Assembly: GCA_019915015.1 (NCBI GenBank)
Contig: JAHBBC010000054.1
Location: 1 to 64,000, forward strand
Reading direction: 5' to 3'
Source: Auriscalpium vulgare
Lineage: Eukaryota; Basidiomycota; Agaricomycetes; Russulales; Auriscalpiaceae
DNA length: 64,000 nucleotides
Numbering within the stretch: the first letter of the stretch is position 1; each line of letters starts with the position of its first letter. Positions 11,111 to 22,547 of the stretch are shown here, one piece after another. The translations under genes and the position numbers were made by a program. Under the pieces are notes generated by a model. That model worked only from the letters and a program-made list of their open reading frames with translations. It ran no database searches and was not told the origin of the DNA.

Positions 11111-11324
11111 CATCCGATATAGTGAGTAAGCTCAACTCCGAACAGCGGAAGACTCAACGCGTATATATACAGTACCATTCCCTAGTCAACTCCATCCGCA
11201 ATATCTTTTCCTCTCTACATCCGATATAGTGAGTAAGCTCAAATCCGAACAGCAGAAGACTCAACACGTATATATACAGTACCAATTGCTAGTCAACTCC
11301 ATCCGCAACATCTTTTCTTCTCTA
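11111..11324 (+). repeat. 107-base tandem duplication covering the core promoter of the dehydrogenase gene
   Basis: Two adjacent copies (11111-11217 and 11218-11324), roughly 92% identical by eye, both start CATCCGATATAGTGAGTAAG. Each contains a TATATATA box and the sequence up to just before the start codon at 11336. Differences are mainly transitions. The upstream copy has ACGCGT next to its TATA box; the downstream copy has ACACGT. Confidence 0.9.
11269..11276 (+). promoter_or_regulatory. TATA box of the dehydrogenase gene (proximal of two)
   Basis: TATATATA lies 60 bases before the ATG at 11336. An identical box stands 107 bases further upstream in the first repeat copy. Position and sequence fit a fungal core promoter. 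Confidence 0.6.
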
Positions 11325-11335
11325 TCAAGTGAATC

Positions 11336-12664
11336 ATGTCGACCTGGACTCTAGAAACCACCGCCGAAGACGCAGCCTTCGCCTTGCGCGACCAAATCCG
11401 TGGCAAAAATGGTGCACGCGACTTCACCACCCATTTCATGCGTCTTGTCCTGACTCTGAAGTGCTGCAGTGGTCGTCACTGGCGTGAGCCCCAAGGGTCT
11501 CGGGGCGGAGACTGTCAGGGTGCTCGCGCCGTACGCAAATACTATCATCCTTGCGGGCCGCAGCCAAGCCAAGTGAGCAGCCTGTGCTCAGACAGGATGC
11601 CACAGCTGAAGTGTTGGGACCGCAGGATCGACGAGACCATCGCGGACGTCAAGAAAGGATCACCCTCCGCTAACTTGAAGAGCGTGATCCTCGACCTTGC
11701 GTCGCTGGATTCTGTTAGGAAGGCCGCAGCCGACGTCAACGCTCTCGGCCTCCCAATCCACGTCAGTCCTCATCCCCATTTACCTGCCGCCCATGCCAAG
11801 CTGAAATATGCTTACAGGTGATAGTCAACAACGCCGGCTCTCCGCAGCCACTGACGCTCATGAAGACCGTGGACGGCTTCGAGACGCAGATCGGGACGAA
11901 CCATCTCGGGCACTTCCTGTTTAACGCGCTGGTCTTCCCCGCCGTGCTCCAGGCGGCAAAGGAGGACAAGGACTTCGCACCGCGCGTCGTTAACGTGTCG
12001 AGCGGTGCGCATGCTTTCGGTGGCGATATCAACTTTGACGACCCGTGGTCACAGCGGACGGAGAGCTATAGTGCGTCCCGCCAGCCTACCCTCAGTTCCC
12101 CGCGTGCGCGCGCTAATTAGAGACTGGCCACGTACGCAGCCAGGTCACTCGCATACGCGGCGTCGAAGACGGCAAACATCCTGTACACGCGCCGGCTCGC
12201 GAAGGTGTTCAAGGCGCACGATGTGCTTGCGTTCTCCTTGTCGCCGGGCCTCGTGCGCTCGACGAAGATGGGCGGCGCCTCGTCAGACGCGGAGCTGCAG
12301 CGATACGGACTGCTCGACGCACAGGGAAAACCAACGGTCCCGGAGCTGTGGAAGACGCTGGGCACCGGGACGTCTACGTGGGTGCTTCATCAGGGCGCTG
12401 TGATTCTCTCGGTCTGATTCTGGCTGATGAGCGTAGGCAGGTCATCGCAGCATTCGATCCGTCACTCAAGGACAAATCTGGAGCATACCTCATCGACGGA
12501 AAGGACGCTGATGAGCAGCTGGCTCCGTACGCCAAGGATGCGGTATGTGCCTTGTGGGTCGTATACGAATTCGACTGCTTACGAAGAGGAATCTTGCACA
12601 GGAAAAGGAAGAGAAGCTTTGGCAGCTCAGTGAACAGGCTGTCGGTCAGAAATTCAGTGCTTGA
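11336..12664 (+). CDS. Short-chain dehydrogenase/reductase (retinol dehydrogenase/BLI-4-like)
   Basis: Seven exons keep frame: 11336-11411, 11470-11572, 11626-11761, 11818-12070, 12140-12399, 12441-12542 and 12602-12664, for 330 residues. The order of motifs is that of a classical SDR. The nucleotide-binding loop is TGVSPKGLG, followed by NNAG, the catalytic Ser in NVSSGAH and the YAASK pair, where Tyr and Lys are catalytic. The sequence after it (FSLSPGLVRSTK) matches the usual PG motif. No signal peptide or membrane segment is seen. The enzyme should oxidise an alcohol or reduce a carbonyl with NAD(P)(H); the substrate cannot be told. The gene sits directly behind a duplicated core promoter and between two copies of another gene, so the locus has been rearranged recently. 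Confidence 0.85.
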
Positions 12665-12790
12665 GCGAGGGATGTCACCGATGAATATTTGTATTACTAT
12701 TAGAACAGAAATTGTGACTGATTCGAATGAGTTTGTGACATGGTATATGTTGTGGTTGCCTTACGCGTCCACACCTCGCCTCGTCCAGAC

Positions 12791-13398
12791 ATGTCGCGCT
12801 CTCATTTTGACGGCCCGCTCCCAAGCGCACCCGCCGAATTCTACCCTGATCACCTTACAGAATCCTACGTCGATGCGGAGAGCAACCTGTGGTTCACGGA
12901 TCGCGCTCGCGCCGCACAACGTAGGGTGCGTTCAACATCCACATGCGTTGCTTCGTCACTGACGCACCCTACTGGCACGTCGCGGCACAGCTCATTGAGT
13001 ACTTGTACTCGTACAAGAAACCAATGAAGGACCTGCCCGATGACTTCAATCCACAGCTATACGAGGATGCCCCCGATCTTAACTACGGCTTCCGGCTCAC
13101 GGGCGATCAGCTCGTCGAGTTCGCGATACGCGAGCAACTCGTCGAGCCCCCACCTCCGGGCTATCGAAATAAACACGTCACTTGTCTTGGCAGAGTCAAG
13201 GAGCATCTACGCGCAGTCACCGACGCGTCGGTCTACATTCGCGTCGCGTGGTCTCTCGACCCCGACGTGTGGCTGGTTGTCATCCACAGCAATTGGACTA
13301 TGGAGTACGAGCGGTGCGTAGATGAGGACGAAAAGGACATCTTGTCTATTCTTCAGCGTCGCCTGCAGGTGCCTGAGGGTCCGATGTGGTATTGGTAG
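12791..13398 (+). CDS. Uncharacterised protein of about 180 residues
   Basis: Two exons, 12791-12925 and 12991-13398, are joined by a 65-base phase-0 intron (GTGCGT to GGCACAG). Without splicing the first frame stops at 13027. The protein starts MSRSHFDGPLPSAP and is acidic, with aromatic-rich segments (LIEYLYSYKKP, NYGFRLTGDQLVEFAIREQL, VAWSLDPDVWLVVI). No signal peptide, membrane span or known motif is seen, and I do not recognise the family. A decayed copy of its 5' half lies at 10646-10905, which supports the exon-intron model because the intron region is also duplicated. Confidence 0.6.
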
Positions 13399-13780
13399 TC
13401 CGGATTGTACGTCCATTCGCTTGTCACAAGTTGTCGGTAGATGTCTGACGTTACAGTCTCGTAGGTGTGATACCCCAACTGCCCCACAGTTCTGTATCGC
13501 TCATTTCATGCTCAGGTGCCATATCGCTTTCTGTACTAGTAACTCTTTTTTTTTTGTAAATAACGACTTGTCTCCCGCACGTGATCGCGTCACCCAGCCA
13601 TATTACTTCGTGCTGCGCTGCTCGGGACGCGACGACGCAGATGGTCCCTCATAAGCAAATTAGATGCATCGTGGGAGTGGACACTGACCGGACGAGTCGA
13701 CCATATCCCTGATCTTCACCACAACAACTACACGGCAGGACTGAATACTGAATGATTGTAAGACAACCGCAGTCATTCAT
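13399..13780. other. Short intergenic region between convergent genes
   Basis: It holds the 3' ends of the small unknown gene (plus) and the t6A dehydratase gene (minus). A run of nine or more T lies near 13545. Nothing else is supported. Confidence 0.5.
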
Positions 13781-15612
13781 CTATCGCAGCGCCCACTCGC
13801 GCCATCGCTTAGCCTGTGCAAACCTTTTCTGCGCGAGGGCCGCCGCCTCGACGCCCCATACCTCTTCCGAGCTCTTCAATGGCTCCTCCCTCGCGCGCCT
13901 CCTCACGATCACCGTGCCCTGTGCATCAACCAGTCCGTCACCGCCGTCCTCTGCCGCCTCCTCCGAGCGCACCTCCACCCCCGAAACGCCCTTCGCGTTC
14001 CTCGCGACGCCGAACACCGCCTCCACCGCCGCATCGACGTCACGCACCTCCCCGACGACGCAGTTCTCCAGCGATAGCGGCGCTCGCGGGTCCCACCTTA
14101 CGAGCGCCGGGCGCGCACACACTGCGTGCGGCGGCTGGACAGCCCGCCCTACGGAAAAGTCGTCGAGCAGGAGCCCGATGTCTGCAGAGCTGAGCGGGAG
14201 CGCGCCAAGCGTGTGCCCTGCGATGCGCTCCTCGCGCACGAGGAGGTCCTTCCAGAGGCGCTCGTAGAGCTTTTTGCGGTTGCTCACAGGGAGGGGACGC
14301 TCCAAGGGCTTGCCAGCGATGGCGCATAAGATGTAGGAGGTTATGTGGAGGCCGAAGATCGCTGGAAGCGGGCCTGTGGATGCGCGGGCGTACGAGACGT
14401 CAGGAGAGTGACGGGAACCGGGGAGATGGAACGTACCGAGCACAGGGAGTATGCGCACTCGGAAATCTTGAAGTGCGGAGAGTTCGTGCACATTTCCCTT
14501 TTGAAATTCGTCTTCTGGCAATGGCAAAAGGGAGACGTCACCAGGTACTTCCGTCGAGTAAACGACGGGGATCTCAGCCGGGCCTGAGGGAAGATAAGAA
14601 TTTAGGTACAGAGAATAGTGGCAGGCCCAGGAACACGACGAACCGTTGAGAGCTGCTCGGAGGCGCAGGCGAACCGAACGCGCTAGAGGGTCGTAGTGTG
14701 TTGCCGAGATGTCCGCAATCTGCACGCGTGTAGGGTCCGCTTTGGCTCCAGCACCCATCGAGGAAAACACCTGGGTCCGAAGCTCTGTAGGTGCTCCAAA
14801 ACACGATAGCAGAGTTTACGCACCTTGATATTATGCTGTACACAGTACTTCAGCAGGTCTACTTTTGTCTGTATGTTGTCGATCGCATCTATGCATGATT
14901 AGACCATTTCGATGAAAAAGTTAGGCTATATGCGCACCTATAACCCAGTCTGCACCCTCTAAGAGCTCCGCACCGTTCTCGCCTTCCCGCCAAAGCTCTA
15001 TACGCGGGTCCACACGTACAAAGCGTGCTATGCGACCCACAGCACGCGCTACGCACTCTACCTTCGGCGTTCCTACATCAGAAAGAGTCGCAGTAGCATG
15101 CCGATTGAGTGACGAGAGCGTCACATAGTCGAAGTCGATGAGACGAATACTCGATACGCCTCTGGTCCACATTGTCAGCTCGTGGCCAGTCAAAAATATT
15201 GACGAACTCACGAGCGAGCCAGCATAACCGCGGCCCATGAGCCGACGCCACCAGCCCCGACAATGACTACCGATGCTCTGCGCACTTTCTGCATCCCTTC
15301 TTCACCAAGGAATGCATAGTTCCGCGCGAGCTGCTCTCTCACGAGCTCGTCGTCGTAGGGCGCATTGTCGCTGGTCTCTATTCGCTCTGCCTTTTTTGTA
15401 GCAAAAGTAGAAGCAGAAGGGAGGAGTAGATGGTCAGTTGTACCGGAGGCGGCAAGGGTGCGGTGGATGTCTTCTTCGAGATCCTGGCGCCGACGTCGGC
15501 GTGTTTGCGCGTGATAGAGATTGACAAGGGAAAATGTCGCAACTGCGGTCGCTGCAGCGGTAAGAAGAAGCTGCGTTCGATGAGAGTGAACGTCTATGAG
15601 CGGCATCTGCAT
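13781..15612 (-). CDS. TCD: tRNA threonylcarbamoyladenosine dehydratase (ThiF/E1-like, Tcd1/Tcd2 type)
   Basis: The protein carries the ThiF/E1-like fold: adenylate-binding VVIVGAGGVGSWAA, then IRLIDFDYVTLSSLNRHA with the Asp and Arg used in adenylation. GTPKVECV and the later segments IDNIQTKVDLLKYC and VVYSTEVPG match the TcdA/Tcd family. This ATP-dependent enzyme closes t6A37 in ANN-decoding tRNAs to the cyclic form. The chosen start (15612, or 15606) gives an N-terminal hydrophobic span (LLLTAAATAVATFSLVNLY) followed by a basic stretch, which fits the mitochondrial outer-membrane anchoring of yeast Tcd proteins. Several introns are seen, for example after the ARS at about 15208 (GTGAGT) and before AIDN (about 14890). 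The frame continues upstream of the chosen ATG, but without another ATG. Confidence 0.85.
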
Positions 15613-16121
15613 GCAAGAGGGGGAGGAGAGCTGCGAGTCGAGTGACGTCTCGCGATGTCCTCGGCTAGAACGGGCCGCTCTGCCGCGCCGGGCCCGGCGA
15701 CGCAGCCGAGACCTCCGCCGGTTTGACGGGGGTAAATGTAGAACTATCTGAGAGTGAACAAGGCGCATTAGTGCAGGATGATGTCGGAGAAGTTGCCGAG
15801 CTGATTTACAATGCACAAAATAATATGCTCTATGACTGAAGTCTGAAGAGGGTTCCGCCACATCTACATGAGAGTAGTCGGCCGAGGACCGTACTTGCTT
15901 GCTAAAACCGAGACTACCGTGTCTTTCACGTCAAGTATGATTCGTAGCATATGTGCATAACTATAGTACAATGATCGGTATGCGGCAGAGCCGTGCGTGA
16001 AATCGGGCCATCTAATTGGAGGCTGCAGTGTATTGATAGGGCCAACTCTACTTGGTGAAATTACCGTACTCCCAAGTATAGCAATCCTTTCGGCAACGTG
16101 TGAGCGCTCGATGGTCTCCAT
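15613..16121. other. Upstream region of the t6A dehydratase gene
   Basis: About 500 bases between the dehydratase start and the ATG15 stop, both on the minus strand. The part next to the dehydratase is rich in basic codons and may be a 5' leader. No other gene is supported. Confidence 0.45.
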
Positions 16122-17595
16122 TCAGGAAAGAAGTGGACATACGACGCAATCCTCCTGGACAAAAGCCTCCGGCACCTCCCGACCAACCGCCTGGGCGTCA
16201 GCCCATGGCTCGCTCAGCACGCCCTCGACGACGCGAGCTATAGCATGCGTGCGAACGTCGACCGCCCATGACAGGTTATTGACAGTGTCGTATTGGATTA
16301 CCTTCCCCAGGTGACACCTACGCGCATACAGGCAGCGTTAGTTGGTGGTCGTATAAAGGTCCGACGGGCACAATACGCACCTACTCTCCAGGGCATACCC
16401 CCCTATGGCACACGAAGAGAACACACCGTTGCAGACGCCCATAGGTATGGGGTCTGCCGTATGGAAAACGTGGGTGACGTGATGCAATGAGGGCTGCGAA
16501 CATCTCAGTGATGAGAATCCACAGCATTCGATAGATTCCGACGCACTGGTGCTGGAAGATGCAATCGCTGCGCTGCCATCTTCTCGCCTGGGGCTTCAAA
16601 AGCAACGACCGGCACGCCAAAGGTGGTACCGACCAGTGAGGCAAGAGAGCCGCCCAGGGAATGTCCGATGACCCAGATGTTAGACGTGGGATACAAATAG
16701 GTCAAGTTGTAGTATAGGTTCTGGGACAGGCCGACGTTAGACTCTGATACTCAAACTGCGATAGATACAGCCCACCGTTCCGACAGGGTAGAACAGACTT
16801 TCATCGATGAGGGCCTGCTCCGTGCAATCCTGGTCGCACTTCCACCCCCCACGGAAGCAATCGCAAACCGTTGTCCACGTCCAGTCAACATGGGCACAGC
16901 AGCAGGAGAACAGCAAGTTGTCGTTGAGCTTGTCCTTCTTCGTAGTGGGCCCGCCGCCGCCTATCGAGGTCGACGTGCCCTTTATCGATACCACGATCGT
17001 GGAGTTGTCCGCCGTCGCGAAAACATAGCCGCGGAAACCGTCGGCGTCTTGCTCCCAGCCCACAGGGTCATTCTAAGGCGCGAATAACGCGTGAGCGCAC
17101 ATCGCAACGAGCAGATAGACGAGAACCACGCACCACGACCCATTCGCCACCGAGGTCGTACCAATCGTCCGACCCAGGCTCAAAGTACGCATTGCTCGTC
17201 ATCTTCGCGAGCGTCAACAACGTCTCGCGGCTCTCGACGTCGGGGCCCAGCACCTCGTCCTCGTCCCAGCGCAGCGCCGTGCTCTCCTGCCGCAGCCGCG
17301 AACGTACGCGCGCATCCGCGAACGCCTGTGCCGAGAGCGGGCGATACGTCGTTATCGGGTGCGAACTGACAGCCAGAGCGGCATTGGCTTGACCCTGCGT
17401 GTGCAAGACGTCGCGCGGGGCGTCGGCGAAGTAGACGTGTGCGGCCGGCGTGACTGCGTGCGCGTGGCGCAGCTCGAATTGGAGCGGGGTACGTGGCACC
17501 GCTAGCGGGCGCTGCGATGCACGGGTGTCATGGGCGGGCGGGGCGAGGAAATTGAGGGTGGATAGTAGGAGGGATGTCAGCGACGTCGGGAGCAT
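16122..17595 (-). CDS. ATG15: Autophagy lipase Atg15
   Basis: The class 3 lipase core is plain: IWVIGHSLGGSLASLVG holds the nucleophile Ser, followed by PVVAFEAPGEK and RLHLP as in Atg15. Later exons give THVFHTADPIPMGVCNG, with the Asp and His region, and a C-terminal HLGKVIQYDTV..LSWAVDVRTHAI. The protein ends in VPEAFVQEDCVVCPLLS. The ATG at 17595 starts a hydrophobic segment (LPTSLTSLLLSTLNFLA), matching the N-terminal signal anchor that takes Atg15 through the endosomal route to the vacuole, where it lyses autophagic bodies. A Cys-rich loop (CCCAHVDWTW, CDCFRGGWKC) before the core is also usual. Several introns are needed, one between the AAQRLHLP exon and THVFHT. Trehalase and ATG22 follow upstream on the same strand. 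Confidence 0.85.
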
Positions 17596-18276
17596 CGAGC
17601 AGGTTGCGGGCAAAGTCGTTCGCCCGCGTTGTGGATGCGTGACGTCGCCTTTGTCCTGCCAAGCCACAACAACTCGGGCAACTCTGCTCAAGTACTGCGG
17701 CCTACCGTTGCACTTGCACAGGCGCCGCGCAGCATCTCGCTGTGCAGGCGTCCCTTCTTTTACAGTAATATATGTAGCCTGCGGCGAGCAGGGCGTAAGT
17801 TGACAGGTACGTGCCGATTCCGCTTGGTCTTGTCAAGCCAAGCACTCAGTCAAGAAAGTCCATGTATCTCATCCATTGGGATATAACTAATGTCTGCAGT
17901 TGAACGAACATCGATCTATACGTGAAGAAACAGTTATTAACAATACAAATGTTGAAAGTTATGAGGAGAATGAAGAAACTGCACTGATTGAGGCTAGACT
18001 AGACGTGGTACCGTATGCGGCGAACGATCGTGTCGTAGAAAACGAGACTCCTCTAGGGGACACAGTAAATGAGCTCTGGCGTACAGGAATAGAAACGATG
18101 ATGACGGTGAATGAAAGATGGAGAAGCCAGAGAACGTTATGTATGTATGTACAGCATCCCTCTTGGATGCACAATTAGGGGCCGTGCTCTCAGGCAACGA
18201 TAATTTATAGAGTAGACATGGTCATAAGTGCGATCAAACCTGAAGTGACGAGGTTGAGGCAGATGCCGCGCGGAGT
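17596..18276. other. Promoter of ATG15 and 3' flank of trehalase
   Basis: An AT-richer stretch at 17890-18240 gives chance frames of up to about 90 codons on both strands. It probably belongs to the trehalase 3' untranslated region. No gene is supported. Confidence 0.45.
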
Positions 18277-21043
18277 TCAAGCAGGGAAGGAGTAGGAGGG
18301 CGGCGGTGTGCCGAGTGCGCCAGATGCGGACGTAGAGAGCGCGAGGTTCTCCATGGCTAGCCCGAGCGGGTCGTTCACGACGCTCGACGGCGGTGCTGCG
18401 GTGTGCTCGCCCATCATTGTGCGCCCGAAGAACACCTCCGGAGACGTGCACGCGGCGACGGCGCGGCGCATATGATTCGTGAGGAACGACAAGCCAACTT
18501 GGTATGCCGCTAGGGATAATGGGAATCATCAGTAAAATGTTTGTTATTGGTGTGCGGCGGACTGACCGTTCATCCAACCGAAACCCTCGCGAGGGACCAT
18601 CTTAAAGTCGATGCCTTGGTTGCCATACTCGGCGTCGACGAGATGCGAGAGCCGCACAGCATCGAACTGGAAGCACGACTATTAGATATCTCGCATATGC
18701 CAGCGCGCCATGCTCACCTTCTCTGGGACGACACCATTGAAGTCCACAAACGCAGTGGTCATCCTACCAAGGGAATCAGTATACGTCTATATGCGAGCGA
18801 AGGACCTCTTACATGTAAAGGAAACGGTATGCCAGGCGCTGGGCATCCTCCAAGTAACCATAACGTTCGAGGCCAACCCACGCCATGATTTGATGTGGAG
18901 GCCTTCGCGAAATGAGAATCGGCCATGTATAAAGAGGCGTGAAGCACTCACCAAGCATAGGGATAGTCCCACTGCCGATTAGGCCGGTCCAACGAGATCT
19001 TACCCCGCGACTCCTCTGTCCCCGACACCAAGCCGCCGAGCACCTCGAACTTCTTCAACGACTCCGACCTGCATGTGACCGCGTTAGCACAAACTCCAAG
19101 CGAGACAGTCCAAACGCATACACAAGCTTCCATCCCTGCTCCTCGCTCGCGCACCCTGCCCACAGCGCCCAATACGCCGTCGCGCTCTCATAAAGGCTTT
19201 GCTTCTCCTGCACTGTGTCGTAGTCGAAGTAAAGGCTCTTGCTCTCATTCCAGCAGTACCTGTCAATTGCCGCCTTCCTGAACTCCGCGCGATCGAACCA
19301 TTCCTGGCTGTGCTGCTTGCGCGCGGTCGAGCGCTCGCGATGCGCGCTTGCATACGACTCGACCGAGGGTGGGAACGGCGCAAGCGGGAAGTCCTCCTCG
19401 AGCTCGAGCTCGTCGTCGAATACCTCACGAATCGCGGTCGCGATATCGACCTCGTACTTGTACAGCAGCGCCTGCAGGTCGACCGTACCGAGGTTCGCGC
19501 ACCGCTTCTCGAGGCGGTAGGTCGTGTCGTGCCCCGACTCGCGCACCGCGCGGTCGTGCAGGAAGTACGCGTCGAGGCCGGGCTCCTTGAGCGTGCCTGC
19601 ATTGTAGCGCTCGCTGAACTCGAGCACTGAGATGCCGTGCTTGTGCGCATACGGCTCGAGGATGTGCGTGAAGTGCGTTGCCTCCGTCTCCGGCGGAATG
19701 CCCACGCCGTCCGGCCTGAAGCGCGATAAGCCCGTCTTCGGATCCATGCGCGGCTCCGCGACCCAGATAGTGTGATACTCCTTGATGGCGGCTTGTATCG
19801 CGCGCTTCAACCATGCACGGTTTGCATCAAGATCCGACCGGTCGAGCTGGTTGTAGATCTGCAAGGCCATGTCGGTCAAGAAGGGTGGTTGCGTGCGAGC
19901 GAGGTAGTACGAGCGGTTGCCGTTCAGGATCTTGTTGTAGTGCTTGATCTCGAAGATGAAGTGCTCGACGAGACCCTTCGCCATCTGCACCTGACCGTCG
20001 ACGAGCAGCCCAAGGGAGATAAAGTACGAGTCCCAGTTGTACAGCTGATCCAAAGTGTGTGAGCGTGTCGTTCCTACGTATAGGAGTGAGAACAAACCTC
20101 GTTGAAGCGAGCACCAGGCACAACGAAAGGAATGCCTTTCAGAGTACGGCCGCCCCGTCCATCATCGACCTCGTTCATTGCCAAGGCCAAGATACCCGGC
20201 TTCGAGTTGAGGCTCTTGACAAAGTGCGGGTCATCTGGGTTCGGCGGCAGCACTTGCACGTCCAGGTTCAGATGCGGTTTCTCACTAGCAATCTTGCGGT
20301 AGTAGTCTGCCATTGCGGGTTCCCCATGAGGAACGTAGATCCGTGGCTGGATGCGGCCGGTGCGGTTTTTCGGATCAGCACAGATGATCTCGAGGCCGTC
20401 GCCGTCAATGCGCCGCGTGAGCGAGTGCCAGAAGGAATTCTTGATCATGCGTGACAGGCGGTCGACAGGGTTCTCAGTCAGACGGGCTTCGTCGAGCACG
20501 ATACGCTTCCGGTTATGGTCGCGTGCAAGCGCAAGCTCTTGCAAGAGGTTGGATAGCATGTACGTCCCCTGACAGAGTGCATGAGGTGGGATGCGAAGAA
20601 ACACGTCACAGACACATACCCGAATATCAAAACTTTTGTAGCCATTGCTCGTTGCTGTACCAAGCGAAAGGATCTTCGGGCCGGCGTCAGTTATGCTAAT
20701 CTGGAAGTCGCCGTCGGTATCTTCTTGCTCGAGGACAAGACGGATTGTCTCTTCAACATCGATGAGGAAGCGACGGGGCGCAGTGCTCTTCTCGTCATGA
20801 GACAGCCTTCTAGGCCGTAGGTGCCAGTCTTCTTCAAAGGCGGGCGTGCGCTTGGGGCGGGACTGAAAAGAATGAGTGACTCGGTCCGATAGTTCGCTTG
20901 CGCAGACGTACAGCACTGTACGTTCGCGCACGGCTATGGAACTCAGGGCCACCATAGTACTGTGCAGCGTCGACGTTGACGGGGCGCGCATCTTGCTCTT
21001 CGAGGAAGTTGAGGCCGGGAGGATGAGAAAGTGGCGGGGCCAT
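18277..21043 (-). CDS. NTH1: Neutral trehalase (GH37, calcium- and PKA-regulated type)
   Basis: It hydrolyses trehalose to glucose in the cytosol. The GH37 signature 1 is split by an intron but reads PGARFNE then LYNWDSYF; signature 2 reads RQWDYPYAW. Between them lie the catalytic-domain segments [17 protein letters not shown] and [14 protein letters not shown]. The neutral-type N-terminus is present: a PKA-like site RRLSHDE, then a calcium-binding loop ([18 protein letters not shown]). There is no signal peptide, unlike acid trehalases. The start is the ATG at 21043 ([13 protein letters not shown]). At least seven exons are needed. A small exon near 18600-18900 carries the stretch between signature 2 and the C-terminus ending SYSFPA. 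Phosphorylation by PKA with calcium/14-3-3 control is expected from the yeast enzyme. Confidence 0.9.
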
Positions 21044-22547
21044 GGTTGAAAGGGAAGATGCGGGGTAGGCGCCGACAATGGCAGAAAAGGCGGGGAATCA
21101 AAGCCGTGGGACAACTACAGAGGCGCGTATCTTTGAACGGATGCGTAAATACGAGCACAACGGACTAGAGTCGATGAGCGGGCTTTGTCACGGCACGGAG
21201 GGCAACAGCGTACTGTGTTGGATGTCCGATGGTCTTTAAGGCGGAATCGCAGTAGGCTTGAGAATGAAGGGTGAAGAAGAGAAGAAAGAGCGGTGTGTAC
21301 GCGCTCTGTCTAGAGGATGCAGAGGCAAGAGGCAGACGGGTGGCAGACGGTGGAGGACAAGAGGCGGTGGGGCGCAGGCTGGCGCAGGTCGAGCCGTTTA
21401 TTAGACGCCGCTTAGAGCCGCCTCAGCCGCCTGCCGTCCCCGCACGCTGACACCACCGGTTCCTTGCCATCGCCCCGCCATCTGCCCCTTGCGCGCTCCG
21501 GGGTACTCGCTTTCAACGGGATGTTCACGCTGCCAGACTCTCACTCAAGGGCACTGGACCGTCCATCGGCATGCTCGGCCCGTGTCTACTGCTACCGTCA
21601 GCTGGTTAGATTACTCCGCAAGCTCTTCTCTCTCGAGGCCGGACAGCTCCTGCGACGCCCAATCCCCTTGCATCAAGGCTCGTGCTCTCCCTAGGCTATG
21701 CTGATGGGCACGTCCACTGGCGGCTGACGTCTCCCGATCATCGCAGGTGTACTCTGGTGCCTCCGACCGGCAGCTCTCGGCCATAATGACGTCGCAGACA
21801 AACGGCCCGCTGCTCCACTACGTATCCCCTAGTCTCCGTGGCTGACCTTGGCACAGAAGACAGTCGTTCTACTTATCCCCCTGCAGGTCGCCGACGCCCC
21901 TACTTACCGGACATATAACACCTGATAAACCCCACTGCAGTGCATCTGAAATCTGCTTCAGTCGTCTTTTTAGAGCAGGCGCATCCCGGCGCAGCGGCTT
22001 GTGCGTGCTCTCGATCTCGCGTAGTATTCAACCCCCTGGATTCCATTTGGGACATGCGCTCTGGCGAGACGTAGATCTTTCGGCCGGCGTAAATGCTTGA
22101 CATACAGGTACCTCGGAACGTGCATTCCGCTCCGAGATTGATGGCGCCATGCTTTGATAGGTAGATGCATGTGTGGTAGCAGAACTGTCTCCTCTGTCTT
22201 TTGTGTGTGAATGGTTGGCCACGAAGGTTGGTCCACCGCCAGTGCTTCGTGCATCAGAGATTCTTGATGCTGGTATGGACCGTATGGGAACGGCCCTGCA
22301 AGATCGTCGCATCCCTAGTAGTAGGTACATGCAAAGATAGGACTGGCGTCTTGGTGCGGGAGCGAAGGGTCGATGGCTCTGTTGCGGAGCGCATTACGAG
22401 TTCGCAAACGCCTCCCTGCGTGCCTCCGCCGCAATAAACTCGTCGCACTCCAGTCGGCTCTTCCTCATGTCTACCAGGACTAAAAACCCTGTGCTGAAAG
22501 CTCCCCTAACACACACGGTACCAGACGATACCCGATATCAGTGACGG
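21044..22547. other. Trehalase upstream region and ATG22 3' flank
   Basis: About 1.5 kb without a supported gene. The side next to trehalase is CT/GA-rich and probably a leader. Five CCCCT words stand on the plus strand between 21485 and 21901 (AGGGG when read in the direction of trehalase); see the separate entry. Confidence 0.5.
21485..21901 (-). promoter_or_regulatory. Cluster of five STRE-like sites (AGGGG) upstream of neutral trehalase
   Basis: CCCCT occurs at 21485-21489, 21664-21668, 21826-21830, 21878-21882 and 21897-21901 on the plus strand, 440-860 bases before the trehalase start. AGGGG is the stress-response element bound by Msn2/4-type factors in yeast, where NTH1 is stress-induced. 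Use of this site in basidiomycetes is not established. Confidence 0.3.

Noticed and set aside
17900..18178. Small plus-strand gene of 92 codons
   Set aside because: AT-rich sequence directly downstream of trehalase, with frames open on both strands; no motif. More likely 3' untranslated sequence.
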